64,000 nt of DNA. Origin: Asanoa ferruginea (GTDB lineage: Bacteria; Actinomycetota; Actinomycetes; Mycobacteriales; Micromonosporaceae). A model generated the notes under the pieces. That model did not search any database. It was not told the DNA's origin and worked only from the letters and a program-made list of their open reading frames with translations. Positions 1 to 8,525 of this stretch are shown piece by piece; the stretch's first letter is position 1; each line of letters begins with the position of its first letter. The stretch is from the NCBI RefSeq assembly GCF_003387075.1, contig NZ_QUMQ01000001.1, forward strand, positions 1,798,001 through 1,862,000. The letters run 5' to 3'. Position numbers and translations under genes: made by a program.

Positions 1-1
1 G

Positions 2-598
2 CCTGGACCAGGGCATGGTCCGGTGCCACCGGGACCGCCGCCGGTGCCGCCCTCGCCGGTGCCGCAGCCGCCGCCCTCGCCGATGCCGCCGATTCCCGAG
101 CCGCAACCGCCGACACCACCCGGCCCACCGATCCCACCGCCGGGCCCGCCGCCCGGCCCGGCACCCGCGCCGCCGTTCCCGCCGCCGCCCGCGATCGGGC
201 CGCCCGCCGGGCCGCCGGTCGGGGTCGGGCACCAGCCTGCGCCGGCGCCGGCGCCCGCGCTGCCGAGTTGGCCTGAGTCGGTCAATCCGACCGCGCCGGG
301 CTCCTCAGGGGCGGCGACCGACTATCACCGGTGGGCGCAGGGGAAACGCTCCGGGCGCCTCTACGGCAACCAGGAGGACCCCGCGCCGATGACCACGGCC
401 TTTCCGCAGGCCACGCTGGAGAACTCCGGCTCGCTGACCGGCCACATCCTGGCCCAGGGGCACGCCGAGGCGGCCCAGGTGCGGCGGAGCTATGCCAAGG
501 TCGGGCTGGTCCTGGCCATCGGCCTGGGCGTGCTGGTCGGCATCGGGGTGCTCGTCGTGCTCTTCGTCAGCAACTCACTCACCGGGCTGCTCGACTGA
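2..598 (+). CDS. Proline-rich protein with C-terminal membrane anchor (5' truncated by window edge)
   Basis: The reading frame is open from the first base, so the true start lies outside the window; a GTG at 23 is only an internal candidate. The first ~100 visible residues are almost all Pro, Gly and Ala, followed by a charged stretch (region of YHRWAQGKR) and one strong hydrophobic segment close to the C-terminus (VGLVLAIGLGVLVGIGVLVV), leaving only a few residues after it. This looks like a tail-anchored or single-pass membrane protein with an extended cytoplasmic Pro-rich arm. No enzymatic domain is visible and the function is unknown. A weak dyad (arms 610-618 and 637-645) follows the stop codon and could end transcription. 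Confidence 0.6.
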   Translation, partial: PGPGHGPVPPGPPPVPPSPVPQPPPSPMPPIPEPQPPTPPGPPIPPPGPPPGPAPAPPFPPPPAIGPPAGPPVGVGHQPAPAPAPALPSWPESVNPTAPGSSGAATDYHRWAQGKRSGRLYGNQEDPAPMTTAFPQATLENSGSLTGHILAQGHAEAAQVRRSYAKVGLVLAIGLGVLVGIGVLVVLFVSNSLTGLLD

Positions 599-829
599 CA
601 CGTGCGCGTGATGCCGCACACGGAGGAACGCCTCGATGCGGCATCGGGCGGCCACGCACCGTACACTCGCTAAGTTCATCGACCGGCGCTTTTCCGCGCC
701 CCATGGGCGATCTTGCGAAGCGTGTGCACCCCGAATGTCGACGCGCGAGATGGCCCGCCATGCCCGGAAGGAGTGTCGACGCGACAGCGTTGAGACTTCT
801 GAGGACTTGGGTTTACTGAGAGGCCCCAC

Positions 830-2182
830 TTGACCGCGTTTGCTGACCCCAGCACGTTTCCGTCCATCTTTGAGGCGCCCGCCGACACGGCCGACGCCGC
901 ACCCGCCGAGGGCTTCGACGCCCTGGGCCTGCCCCACCAGCTCGTTCGCACGCTGGCCCGCGAGGGCATCGTCACCCCGTTCGAGATCCAGAAAGCCACC
1001 GTCCCGGACGCGCTCGCCGGCCGTGACGTGCTCGGCCGTGGCCAGACCGGCTCCGGCAAGACCCTCGCGTTCGGCCTGCCGCTGCTGGCCCGCATCGCGA
1101 AGGGTGGCAAGGCCCGCCCGCGGCACCCGCGCGCACTGATCCTGGTGCCGACCCGCGAGCTGGCGATGCAGGTCAACGACGCGCTGCTGCCGCTTGGCAA
1201 GGCCGTCGGTGTCTACCTGAAGACCGCCGTCGGCGGCGTGCCCTACGACCGGCAGATCGAGGCGCTCGACCGGGGCGTCGAGGTCATCGTCGCGACACCG
1301 GGCCGGCTCAAGGACCTGATCGAGCGCCGCGTCTGCGTGCTCGACGAAATCGAGATCACCGTCCTCGACGAGGCCGACCAGATGGCCGACCTGGGCTTCC
1401 TGCCCGAGGTCACCGAGCTCCTGGCGAAGACCCCGGAGGGCAGCCAGCGGCTGCTGTTCTCGGCGACCCTCGACGGCGACGTCGACGCGCTGGTCAAGCG
1501 CTTCATGAACGACCCGGTCACGCACGCCACCGAGGCGGCCGTCGCCAGCGTCACGACCATGGACCACCACCTGCTGCTGATCCCGCCGCACGACAAGTTC
1601 GGCGTCGCGGCCTCGATCGCCGCCCGCGAAGGTCGCACGATGATGTTCGCGCGCACCCAGATGGGCGTCGACCGGCTGGTCGAGCAGCTCGCGGCGGTCG
1701 GCGTCAGGGCCGGCGGCCTGCACGGCGGCAAGACCCAGCGCGCCCGCACCCGCACCCTGGCCGAGTTCAAGGAAGGCCGCGTGAAGGTGCTGGTGGCGAC
1801 CGACGTGGCCGCCCGCGGCATCCACGTCGACAACGTCTCGCTGGTCGTGCACATCGACCCGCCGCGCGACGCCAAGGACTACCTGCACCGTGCCGGGCGC
1901 ACCGCCCGGGCCGGTGAGTCCGGCTCGGTGGCCACGTTGGTGCTGCCCAAGCAGCGCCGCAGCACGCTCGCGATGCTGGGCAAGGCCGGCGTCGAGCCGG
2001 CCGAGACCCGGGTCCGGGTCGGCGACGCCGCCCTGGCCGAGCTGACCGGCGCGCGCGAGCCCAGCGGCGTTCCGGTGGTCATCGCCCCCGAGGAGCCGCG
2101 CCGCCCGCACCGCCCCGCCAACGGCGGCGGGCACCGGCAGGGCTTCCGCGGCCCGCGCAGCGGACCGCGCCGGACGCACTAA
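830..2182 (+). CDS. DEAD-box ATP-dependent RNA helicase
   Basis: All core superfamily 2 helicase motifs are readable in 450 residues: Q motif (PFEIQ, near residue 47), Walker A (GQTGSGKT), PTRELA, TPGRL, the DEAD box (VLDEADQMADLGF), SAT (LLFSATLD), and the C-terminal RecA-like lobe with ATDVAARGI and HRAGRTARAG. The last ~50 residues are basic and Pro/Gly/Arg-rich, a common RNA-binding tail in actinobacterial DEAD proteins. It should unwind short RNA duplexes in ribosome assembly or mRNA turnover. The start is a TTG (Leu codon) because the frame opens there and the N-terminal extension has the usual length; no strong Shine-Dalgarno sequence is seen. It stands as a single gene. Confidence 0.93.
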   Translation: MTAFADPSTFPSIFEAPADTADAAPAEGFDALGLPHQLVRTLAREGIVTPFEIQKATVPDALAGRDVLGRGQTGSGKTLAFGLPLLARIAKGGKARPRHPRALILVPTRELAMQVNDALLPLGKAVGVYLKTAVGGVPYDRQIEALDRGVEVIVATPGRLKDLIERRVCVLDEIEITVLDEADQMADLGFLPEVTELLAKTPEGSQRLLFSATLDGDVDALVKRFMNDPVTHATEAAVASVTTMDHHLLLIPPHDKFGVAASIAAREGRTMMFARTQMGVDRLVEQLAAVGVRAGGLHGGKTQRARTRTLAEFKEGRVKVLVATDVAARGIHVDNVSLVVHIDPPRDAKDYLHRAGRTARAGESGSVATLVLPKQRRSTLAMLGKAGVEPAETRVRVGDAALAELTGAREPSGVPVVIAPEEPRRPHRPANGGGHRQGFRGPRSGPRRTH

Positions 2183-2210
2183 CTAACGGATCACCGGTAA
2201 CGTTGATCGC

Positions 2211-2831
2211 ATGGCGACGTTGCCGAAGGTTCTGTTGTGGACCCGCACCGATGTGCCCGGTGCGGAGACTGTGGTCTTCGACGACCGGCGAGGGCTCGTG
2301 GCGCGCGGCACCCAGCAGGCGGTGGATCCGATCCCCTACCTGGCGCGCTACGAGCTGATCGTCGACGACAACTGGCAGACCGCGCGGCTCGACGTGAGCG
2401 CGGAGGGTGCCGGTTGGATGCGAACGGTCCGGATGCAGCGCGCCGCCGGGCGGTGGCGCGCCACCACCGGCGAGCAGGGTGACCTCGACGCCGCGCTGGT
2501 CGCGGCCGGTCAGCGCCGGGTCGGCTTCCCCGGGATCGAAGACGCCGCGCGGCTCGAACAGGCCCTCGACGTCGACCTCGGCGGCTCGCCGCTGACCAAC
2601 ACACTGGTCATCCGCCGGCTCGGGCTGCTCAACGCCACGCCCGACCGGCCAACCACCGTGATGACCGCCTGGGTGCTGCTGCCCAGCCTGGAGATCATCG
2701 CGGCCGAGCACACCTACACGCCGCTGGGCGGCAACAAGATCCGCTACGAGAGCGACACCTTCCGCGCCGAGATCAAGGTCGACGACCAGGGCTTCGTGAT
2801 CGACTACCCGGGTCTGGCGAAACGGGGCTAG
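2211..2831 (+). CDS. Putative glycolipid-binding family protein
   Basis: A 206-residue soluble protein with no signal peptide or membrane segment. The overall pattern (WTRTD near the N-terminus, a repeated beta-strand rhythm, the segment SPLTNTLVIRRLGL near residue 125, and TYTPLGGNKIRYES near 168) matches what I know of the putative glycolipid-binding family (PF06475), also described in some Gram-negative capsule loci. The biochemical role in actinobacteria is not established. It follows the helicase by only 28 bases on the same strand and could be co-transcribed, although the two functions have no obvious link. The family call rests on remembered motif shape, not on an alignment. Confidence 0.65.
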   Translation: MATLPKVLLWTRTDVPGAETVVFDDRRGLVARGTQQAVDPIPYLARYELIVDDNWQTARLDVSAEGAGWMRTVRMQRAAGRWRATTGEQGDLDAALVAAGQRRVGFPGIEDAARLEQALDVDLGGSPLTNTLVIRRLGLLNATPDRPTTVMTAWVLLPSLEIIAAEHTYTPLGGNKIRYESDTFRAEIKVDDQGFVIDYPGLAKRG

Positions 2832-2834
2832 CTC

Positions 2835-3926
2835 TCAGCCGCGCCAGTCGCCGGTGGCCAGGAAGCGGTCGAGCACCGCCCGGTGCGGCGTCAGGTCGAG
2901 GCCGGCGGCGCGCACCCAGTCGTCGGCGTAGTAGGTGTCGGCATAGCGTTCGCCGCCGTCGCAGAGCAGGGTCACCACCGATCCGCGTACGCCGGCCGCC
3001 CGCATCTCCGCGATCAGGGCGAAAGCGCCCCACACGTTCGTACCCGTGGAGCCTCCGACGCGGCGGCCGAGCACCGCGGAGGCCGCGCGCATCGCGGCGA
3101 GCGACGCGGCGTCTGGCACCGCGACCATCCGGTCGACGACGTGCGGCTGGAACGACGCCTCGACGAGCGGCCGGCCGATCCCCTCGATCCGCGAGCCGCG
3201 GCCGGTGGTGTGCGCCCAGTCGCCGGTGCGGTAGGCCGGGTAGAACGCCGAGTTCTCCGGGTCGACCACACAGATCTTGGTGGGATGCCGCTGATAACGG
3301 ACGTAGCGGCCGATCGTCGCGCTGGTGCCGCCGGTGCCCGCGCCGATGACCACCCAGGCGGGCACGGGATGCCGTTCCCGGGACATCTGACTGAAGATCG
3401 ACTCGGCGATGTTGTTGTTGCCGCGCCAGTCGGTGGCCCGCTCGGCGTAGGTGAACTGGTCCATGAAGTGCCCACCGAGGTCGCCGGCGAGGGCCCGGGC
3501 CGTGTCGACGACGGCGGACGGATCGTCGACGAGATGGCACTTGCCGCCCTGGAACTCGATCAGCGCGATCTTCTCGGCCGAGGTCGACGCCGGCATCACC
3601 GCGATGAACGGGAGCCCCAGCATCCGGGCGAAATATGCCTCGGAGACCGCGGTCGACCCGGACGACGCCTCGACGACCGTGGTGCGCGGGCCGATCCAGC
3701 CGTTGCAGAGCCCGTAGAGGAACAGCGACCGGGCCAGGCGGTGCTTGAGCGAGCCGGTGGGATGCACCGACTCGTCCTTGAGGTAGAGATCGACCCCCCA
3801 TTCCCGAGGCAGCGGGAACGGCAGCAGGTGGGTGTCGGCGGAGCGGTTCAGGTCGGCTTCGACCGCGGCGACCGCTTCGGTCACCCACGCCCGGTCAGCG
3901 TCGCTACATCGGTCGAGCTGTTCCAT
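2835..3926 (-). CDS. PLP-dependent cysteine synthase-family enzyme, Cds1-like L-cysteine desulfhydrase
   Basis: This is a fold-type II PLP enzyme. [10 protein letters not shown] (near residue 57) carries the Schiff-base lysine, EASSGSTA resembles the substrate/phosphate loop, and [14 protein letters not shown] is the glycine-rich phosphate-binding loop. Total length (363) and the long C-terminal part with [14 protein letters not shown] match the Cds1 type (M. tuberculosis Rv3684), which degrades L-cysteine to pyruvate, ammonia and sulfide, rather than a standard CysK/CysM of ~310 residues. It lies 10 bases downstream of an Lrp-family regulator on the same strand, so the two form an operon. 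Inference: amino-acid-responsive cysteine detoxification. A cystathionine beta-synthase-like role is the main alternative. Confidence 0.8.
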   Translation of the reverse strand: MEQLDRCSDADRAWVTEAVAAVEADLNRSADTHLLPFPLPREWGVDLYLKDESVHPTGSLKHRLARSLFLYGLCNGWIGPRTTVVEASSGSTAVSEAYFARMLGLPFIAVMPASTSAEKIALIEFQGGKCHLVDDPSAVVDTARALAGDLGGHFMDQFTYAERATDWRGNNNIAESIFSQMSRERHPVPAWVVIGAGTGGTSATIGRYVRYQRHPTKICVVDPENSAFYPAYRTGDWAHTTGRGSRIEGIGRPLVEASFQPHVVDRMVAVPDAASLAAMRAASAVLGRRVGGSTGTNVWGAFALIAEMRAAGVRGSVVTLLCDGGERYADTYYADDWVRAAGLDLTPHRAVLDRFLATGDWRG

Positions 3927-3936
3927 GGAATGCAGG

Positions 3937-4395
3937 CTATGCCGTGGGTGGCGCGACCGGACGCGGACGGTTCTCCCATTTGGCCGAGAGGGCGATCGCG
4001 GTGCGGGTCGAGGCCACTCCGGGCGTCCGGTTGAGCCGCACGATCAGCCGTTCCAACTCGGCGATCGTGCCGACCCGCACGGTTAGCAGGAACGACTCGA
4101 CGCCGGCCATGAAGTAACAGGTTTCGATTTCCGGTAACGCGCGCAACTGTTCGAGCAGGTCGTCGGCGTCGGTGGTCGACTCCTCGACGACGCCGATCAA
4201 CGCGGTCACGCCGAGCCCGATCGCCTCCGGGTCGACCTCCGCCCGATAGCCACGGACCACACCGGACGATTCGAGCTTTCCCACCCGCTCGTGCACCGCC
4301 GGCGCGGACAGACCGACCTGCCGGGCGAGTTCGGCGAAGGACAGCCGTGCGTTGGTACGCAACAACTCCACGAGGCGCAGGTCGATGGCATCCAC
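3937..4395 (-). CDS. Lrp/AsnC family transcriptional regulator
   Basis: The 152-residue protein has an N-terminal winged helix (residues ~1-55; [25 protein letters not shown] is the recognition region) and a C-terminal RAM/ligand-binding domain (~65-145; the [11 protein letters not shown] strand is typical). Such proteins assemble as dimers to octamers and respond to amino acids. The gene is first in a two-gene operon with the cysteine desulfhydrase-like enzyme and is divergent from bldC across a ~247-bp gap. Inference: it senses cysteine or a related amino acid and controls the enzyme, as Lrp-type cysteine-detoxification regulators do in enterobacteria. Confidence 0.9.
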   Translation of the reverse strand: MDAIDLRLVELLRTNARLSFAELARQVGLSAPAVHERVGKLESSGVVRGYRAEVDPEAIGLGVTALIGVVEESTTDADDLLEQLRALPEIETCYFMAGVESFLLTVRVGTIAELERLIVRLNRTPGVASTRTAIALSAKWENRPRPVAPPTA

Positions 4396-4642
4396 GGCCT
4401 GTAGACCCTAACCGGGGCCGGGAGTGGACGATTCGCCGGTCCGCGTGAAACATGGTCAAAGGAGAGTACGGCTCGCAATTTTACCGGGGATCTGCCCACA
4501 CAGTGCGTTTTCCCCGATTCCAGGACAGTGCACTCGCACGGTGCTCTAATGGCCGTACGTCCCTATGAAAGCCTCTCGCGCACTGCCGGGGCGCACATCT
4601 GAGACCAGTTCGAGAGGCTTTCGCTGACGCGAGGAGGGGACC

Positions 4643-4912
4643 GTGGACACTGGAGACCGTCTGCTGACGCCGGGCGAGGTGGCTGCGCTCTTCCGGGTGG
4701 ACCCCAAGACCGTGACGCGATGGGCCGCAGCGGGTCGGATCGGTAGCATCCGGACACCAGGTGGACATCGGCGCTTCCGCGAGTCTGAAGTCCGAGCCCT
4801 GCTCGAAGGTGAAGGCGTGCTCGACGACCTCGACGGCGATGCCAACCGTCCACGCAACGCCGGGCCGCCTCAGAACGGCAGCCACGGGCCGACGAACGCC
4901 GGCCTGCACTGA
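4643..4912 (+). CDS. bldC: BldC-type MerR-like DNA-binding protein
   Basis: A small protein of 89 residues whose first ~60 form a MerR-like winged helix-turn-helix: LTPGEVAALFRVDPKTVTRW, GRIGSIRTPGGHRRF and ESEVRALL are the hallmark segments of BldC, the developmental regulator that binds DNA cooperatively as a monomer with no ligand domain. Residues 62-89 are a low-complexity tail. GAGGAGGGG lies just before the GTG start, an unusually strong ribosome-binding site for this window. BldC in Streptomyces delays sporulation and controls antibiotic genes; the same broad role is inferred here. It is monocistronic and convergent with the UbiX-like gene, four bases away. Confidence 0.93.
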   Translation: MDTGDRLLTPGEVAALFRVDPKTVTRWAAAGRIGSIRTPGGHRRFRESEVRALLEGEGVLDDLDGDANRPRNAGPPQNGSHGPTNAGLH

Positions 4913-4916
4913 GGGC

Positions 4917-5582
4917 TCAGTTTTCCGTGGCGGGCCCGCTGGGCGGGCCCGCGGCGGGGCTGCCGCCGCTGATGCCGCCGGTCCAGCGCGGCGAGAGGTC
5001 GTGCGCGACACCGATCGCGTCGAGGATCTTGCCGGCCACGAAGTCGACCAACTGAGCCGCGGTCGCCGCTGCGCCGGCGCCGTAGAAGCCCGGACTGGCC
5101 GGCAGCACCACCGCGCCGGCCGCGTCGAGTTCCAGCAGGTGCTGGAGGTGACTGCGGGTCACCGGGGTCTCCCGGGGCACAAGCACGGTCGGCCGCCGCT
5201 CCTTGAGGTTGACCTCGGCGGCTCGCTGCAACAGGTCTTTCGAGAGGCCGAGAGCGATCCCGGCACAGGCCGCCGTGCTCGCCGGCACGACCACCATGCC
5301 GCGGGCCGGGTAGGAGCCGCTGCTCGGCCCGGCGGCGAGATCACCGGCCGGCCAGAAGACCAGATCGGCCTCGGTCAGATCCCGGTCGAGCCAGCGCGCC
5401 AGGTCGTCTTTCCAGTGCCCGTCGCGCAGCGGTGACCCGGTTTCGTCGAGGATCGTCAGTCGCGCCGCCCGGGACACCACGAGATCGACAGACTCCCCGG
5501 CGTCGAGCAAGCCTCGCAGCACCGAAGCCGCATATGGCGTACCAGATGCTCCCGAGACCCCAACCACCCACGGCGTTCGCAT
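4917..5582 (-). CDS. UbiX-family flavin prenyltransferase (MqnM candidate)
   Basis: 221 residues of flavoprotein type. The N-terminal GVSGASGTPYAASVL is the phosphate/flavin loop of UbiX; SKDLLQRAAEVNLKERR and VLVPRETP are the conserved distal motifs. UbiX makes prenylated FMN, the cofactor of UbiD decarboxylases. In the futalosine menaquinone pathway the trio MqnL (UbiD), MqnM (UbiX) and MqnP (UbiA) is usually clustered; here UbiX is separated from UbiA/UbiD by a terpene synthase and ~1.9 kb of repeats but keeps the same orientation. The last ~25 residues are Gly/Pro-rich and probably disordered. The start ATG overlaps no other gene. Confidence 0.85.
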   Translation of the reverse strand: MRTPWVVGVSGASGTPYAASVLRGLLDAGESVDLVVSRAARLTILDETGSPLRDGHWKDDLARWLDRDLTEADLVFWPAGDLAAGPSSGSYPARGMVVVPASTAACAGIALGLSKDLLQRAAEVNLKERRPTVLVPRETPVTRSHLQHLLELDAAGAVVLPASPGFYGAGAAATAAQLVDFVAGKILDAIGVAHDLSPRWTGGISGGSPAAGPPSGPATEN

Positions 5583-5641
5583 ACGGTCAAGCCTATGAGC
5601 CGGGCCTGCCCTCCCAGCCAGCGCACGCGGGAGGCCGCTGC

Positions 5642-6619
5642 ATGGTGACGCCCGGTCTGTTCTGCCCCATCCCGCCGCGGATCTCCCCGCACGCCGATGA
5701 CACGCAGGACTGGCTGGCCGAGTGGCTCATCAAGCGCGGGGTGTCTTCGGAGGCCGCCGCGCGGCTGCGGGTCAGCGGCTTCGGGCGTTACGCCGGCCGC
5801 CTCTACCCCGACGCCAGCGCCGCCGACCTGCGGCTGCTGACCGCGCTGTTCACCTTCTTCTTTCTGCTCGACGACACCGTCGACGGCAGCGCTACCCCGC
5901 CGCTGTCGGTCGTCCGGGCCACCATCGACGGGGTTTACGCGACGCTCGACAGCGACGGGCGACAGCCGGCGCCGGGGCTGAGCTCGCCGATGCGCGCGAT
6001 GCTGCTCGATTCCTGGCGGGCCATCACCGGGGGGCTCTCGGAGATGTCGGTCGATCGCATCAACGACGCGTTGCGCCACCACCTCGACGGGATCCTGGTC
6101 GAGGCGAGCAACAAGTGGGTCGGGCGTAAGCCGGGGGTCGTGGAATACATCCAGCTTCGACGAGCTACGTCGGCCGCTTACGTGTCCTACGCCTTGATCG
6201 AGTTCGCCGGTGGTTCGCGGATGCGGATTCCCGAGGCGGTCTATCACCATCCGGTGTTGCGGGAGATCAGCGCGGCTGGGAATGATCTTTTGTCCTGGTT
6301 CAATGATCTGCTTTCGCTGGAGCGGGATGAGAGCACCGCTGCCGGGCACAATCTGGTGCTGGCTACCGCTCGGGAGCGGGGGTTGTCCCGGGACGGCGCG
6401 ATCCATGAGGTGATCGCTCGGTGGCAGGAGCGGATGACCCGGTTCGTGGAGTTGCGCGCGGCCGTGCCGGCGTTCGGCGCCCGCATTGACGCGGCGGTTC
6501 GGCGGTATGTGGAAGGGGTCGCTGATTCGGTGCGGGGGACCATCGACTGGTCGCTGGAGTCGCCCCGGTATCCGATGCCTTCGCTTGTCGCTGATTGGGT
6601 TGGGGATCGGGCTTCGTAG
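5642..6619 (+). CDS. Class I terpene synthase
   Basis: The ATG at 5642 is chosen because GGGAGG lies ~8 bases upstream and the resulting 325 residues match the usual bacterial terpene cyclase length. Class I metal-binding motifs are visible: LLDDTVDG (DDxxD type, near residue 80) and NDLLSLERDE (NSE-type triad, near residue 220), with the C-terminal SPRY corresponding to the Arg-Tyr pair that caps the active site. It should ionise a prenyl diphosphate (GPP, FPP or GGPP) and cyclise it. No prenyltransferase or P450 is adjacent, so the product may be a simple hydrocarbon or alcohol. The 3' half has lower codon bias than its neighbours, and it interrupts the mqn-like set, suggesting acquisition. 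Confidence 0.85.
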   Translation: MVTPGLFCPIPPRISPHADDTQDWLAEWLIKRGVSSEAAARLRVSGFGRYAGRLYPDASAADLRLLTALFTFFFLLDDTVDGSATPPLSVVRATIDGVYATLDSDGRQPAPGLSSPMRAMLLDSWRAITGGLSEMSVDRINDALRHHLDGILVEASNKWVGRKPGVVEYIQLRRATSAAYVSYALIEFAGGSRMRIPEAVYHHPVLREISAAGNDLLSWFNDLLSLERDESTAAGHNLVLATARERGLSRDGAIHEVIARWQERMTRFVELRAAVPAFGARIDAAVRRYVEGVADSVRGTIDWSLESPRYPMPSLVADWVGDRAS

Positions 6620-6710
6620 TTGTTGTTGTTGTTGGGGCTTTGCCCCTCGCCCCCACCGGGGCGCTGCCCCGGACCCCGGCCGCTCTAAAGAGATGCCAGC
6701 CCGTGGGGGC

Positions 6711-6843
6711 GGATCTCCTCGTCGGGCTTCGCTTAGGGCACCAGGATCTCCGGATGGGGACAAGGTCGTTCGTCCAGTAGGGCGCTCCACCTTGTCCCCA
6801 TCCGGAGATCCTGGTTTGTGGGCTACGCCCGACGAGGAGATCC
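6711..6843. repeat. Long inverted repeat, ~55-bp arms
   Basis: Arms 6711-6766 and 6789-6843 are reverse complements apart from a short mismatched patch: GGATCTCCTCGTCGGGC and CCAGGATCTCCGGATGGGGA are shared without change, with a 22-base loop between the arms. It begins ~90 bases after the terpene synthase stop codon. The 91 bases in between hold a (GTT)n run and a G/C-rich palindromic stretch (GGGGC...GCCCC). It may terminate transcription of the terpene synthase, or be the remnant of a palindromic mobile element; no open frame lies in it. Confidence 0.85.
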
Positions 6844-6859
6844 ACCCCTACCCTGCGGG

Positions 6860-8130
6860 TTGGGTGTGGGTTCTGGTCGAAGCCGCCGCCGCCTGGCGGT
6901 CTGTCTGCGCTGGGCGGCGGCGGCCGCCGCTTCAGCGCTCACCACACGGGCTAACGCCGCCACCGCGTCGCAGTGGATGACGAATGGGCGCCCGGCGCGC
7001 CGCTTCAGCGCCCAGCACCCGGGGTTAACGCCGCCGCCGGCGTGGCGGTCAAGGACCAATGGGCGGCGCCCGCCCCCACTTCAGCGCCCACCACGCGGAT
7101 AAACACCGCCGCCGCCTTGCGGCAGCTCACCAATGAGTGGCGCCCGGCGCCACTCATTCCGCGCTATCGCCACCGCCGCGTCGCGGCGGATCACCAACGG
7201 CCGGCGCCAGCCGCCACTTGGCCACGCACCCCGCGAGTCAACGCCATCGGCGCCTGGCGGCGGGTGACGAATGGGCGACGCCAGCCGCCACTTCAAGGCC
7301 CCACGCGGGTCAACGCCGCCGCCGCGTCGCGGCGGGTCACCAATAGGCGTCGCCTGCCACTTCAACGCCCCCACGCGGGCTAACGCCGCCGCTGCGTCGC
7401 GGTCGGTGACCAGATAGGCGGCGCCAGCCGCCACTTCAGCGCCCCGCCGCGCTGATCAACGCAGCCGCCACGTCTCGGCGGGTCACAATTAGCGCTACCC
7501 AGCACATCGGCGCCCACCACCCTGGCGAACGCCGCCGCCGCGTCGCGGTCCGTGACCAATGGTCGGCACCAGCCGCGATTTCAACGCCCACCACACGAGC
7601 CAACGCGGCCGCCGCGTGCCGGTGGGTGACCCATGGGCGGCACCAGCCGCGACTTCAGCGCCCACCACACGAGCCAACGCAGCCGCCACGTCGCGGCGGG
7701 TCACTAATAGGCGCCGCGCCTGCCACTTCAACGCCCCCACCCGGGCTAACGCCGCCGGCCGTGTGGCGGTCGGTGACCAATAGGCGGCGCCAGCCGCCAC
7801 TTCAGCGCCCCGCCACGCTGACCAACGCAGCCGCCACGTCGCGGCGGTTCACCAATAGGCGCCCCCGGCACTTCGGCGCCGTCGCCCGTTGGTCACCCAC
7901 CGGCACGCGGCTGGCGTCGTTGGCCCGGGTGGCGGGCCAACCGCCACCCCAGCTCCCACCACACGGGCCAACGACGCCGCGGCGTCGTGGTCGGTGACCA
8001 ATGGGCAGCCCCCGCCGCCGCTTGAGCGCCGGCCACTCGCTTCGGAGGCTGCCAACGCCGCTGCCACGTCGCGGTCGGTGACCAATAGGCGGCGCCAGCC
8101 GCCGCTTCAACGCCGGCCATTCGCTTCGTC
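6860..8130. repeat. Noncoding tandem array, about 17 degenerate units of ~73 bp
   Basis: The landmark TTCARCGCC (or a close variant) recurs at 6931, 7004, 7080, 7157, 7218, 7292, 7361, 7435, 7506, 7580, 7654, 7727, 7801, 7872, 7949, 8022 and 8106, so the period is mostly 69-77 bases. A typical unit contains a dyad (GGCGGCGCCAGCCGCC), the landmark, a CACCACRCGRGCYAACGCC segment, and a GTCGCGGYSGGTSACCAAT segment. The period is not a multiple of three and the units carry indels, so the array cannot be an open frame; the apparent short ORFs here are artefacts. Divergence between units points to an old array that still keeps its spacing. Function unknown. Confidence 0.9.
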
Positions 8131-8163
8131 GGTGTGTCGCGCTGCGCCGCGCCGACTGTGATG

Positions 8164-8213
8164 AGATCTAGGAAAATTCTGGTAGCCCTGGCTACCAGAA
8201 TTTTCCTAGATCT
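8164..8213. repeat. 50-bp perfect palindrome with 2-nt loop
   Basis: Arms of 24 bases (AGATCTAGGAAAATTCTGG plus TAGCC, and its reverse complement) are separated by CT. The arms are A/T-rich compared with the surrounding >70% G+C DNA, which makes the element stand out. It lies between the 73-bp array and the mqnP 3' side. It could extrude as a cruciform, act as a bidirectional terminator, or be a relic of a mobile element; there is no T-run that would make it a classical intrinsic terminator. Confidence 0.9.
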
Positions 8214-8235
8214 ACTGGGTCGGGACGTTGGGCTT

Positions 8236-8380
8236 GATCGTTTGCACCCGATCTGCATCACCTACGGCTTCCGCCATGATCATGTGTGTCAGGTCGGCAC
8301 GACACGCCGTGCGGATTGTTGATGAGGTGCACATGATCTTGCGGAGACGTCCGCCGGGTGCTGACCACGTGCAAACGATC
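8236..8380. repeat. Nested inverted repeats in gene-free region
   Basis: GATCGTTTGCAC at 8236-8247 is mirrored by GTGCAAACGATC at 8369-8380. Inside this, GATCATGTG at 8278-8286 is mirrored by CACATGATC at 8330-8338. The two dyads share roughly the same centre, so one strand could fold into a single long interrupted hairpin. No gene is seen between 8214 and 8432. Confidence 0.65.
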
Positions 8381-8432
8381 ACCGGTCACACGTCCACGAG
8401 CCGACCCGTGCCCATCACCGGCACCGGCCGAG

Positions 8433-8504
8433 GCGACCGCGACCGCGACCGCGACCGCGACCGCGACCGCGACCGCGACCGCGACCGCGACCGCGACCGC
8501 GACC
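8433..8504. repeat. Hexanucleotide microsatellite (GCGACC)12
   Basis: Twelve uninterrupted copies of GCGACC cover exactly 72 bases, ending 21 bases before the mqnP stop codon region. Pure repeats of this length are prone to slippage. It lies downstream of mqnP with respect to that gene's transcription and is not within a supported coding region. Confidence 0.95.
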
Positions 8505-8525
8505 GAGCAGCAGAAGCGACCCGCT

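Noticed and set aside
6860-8130. CRISPR array
   Set aside because: Whole units of ~73 bp are similar along their length, without alternation of repeats and spacers.
6973-8161. Several 60-140 codon frames in the 73-bp array
   Set aside because: They shift frame from unit to unit, have no ribosome-binding sites and are made of the repeat; noncoding array is the better explanation.
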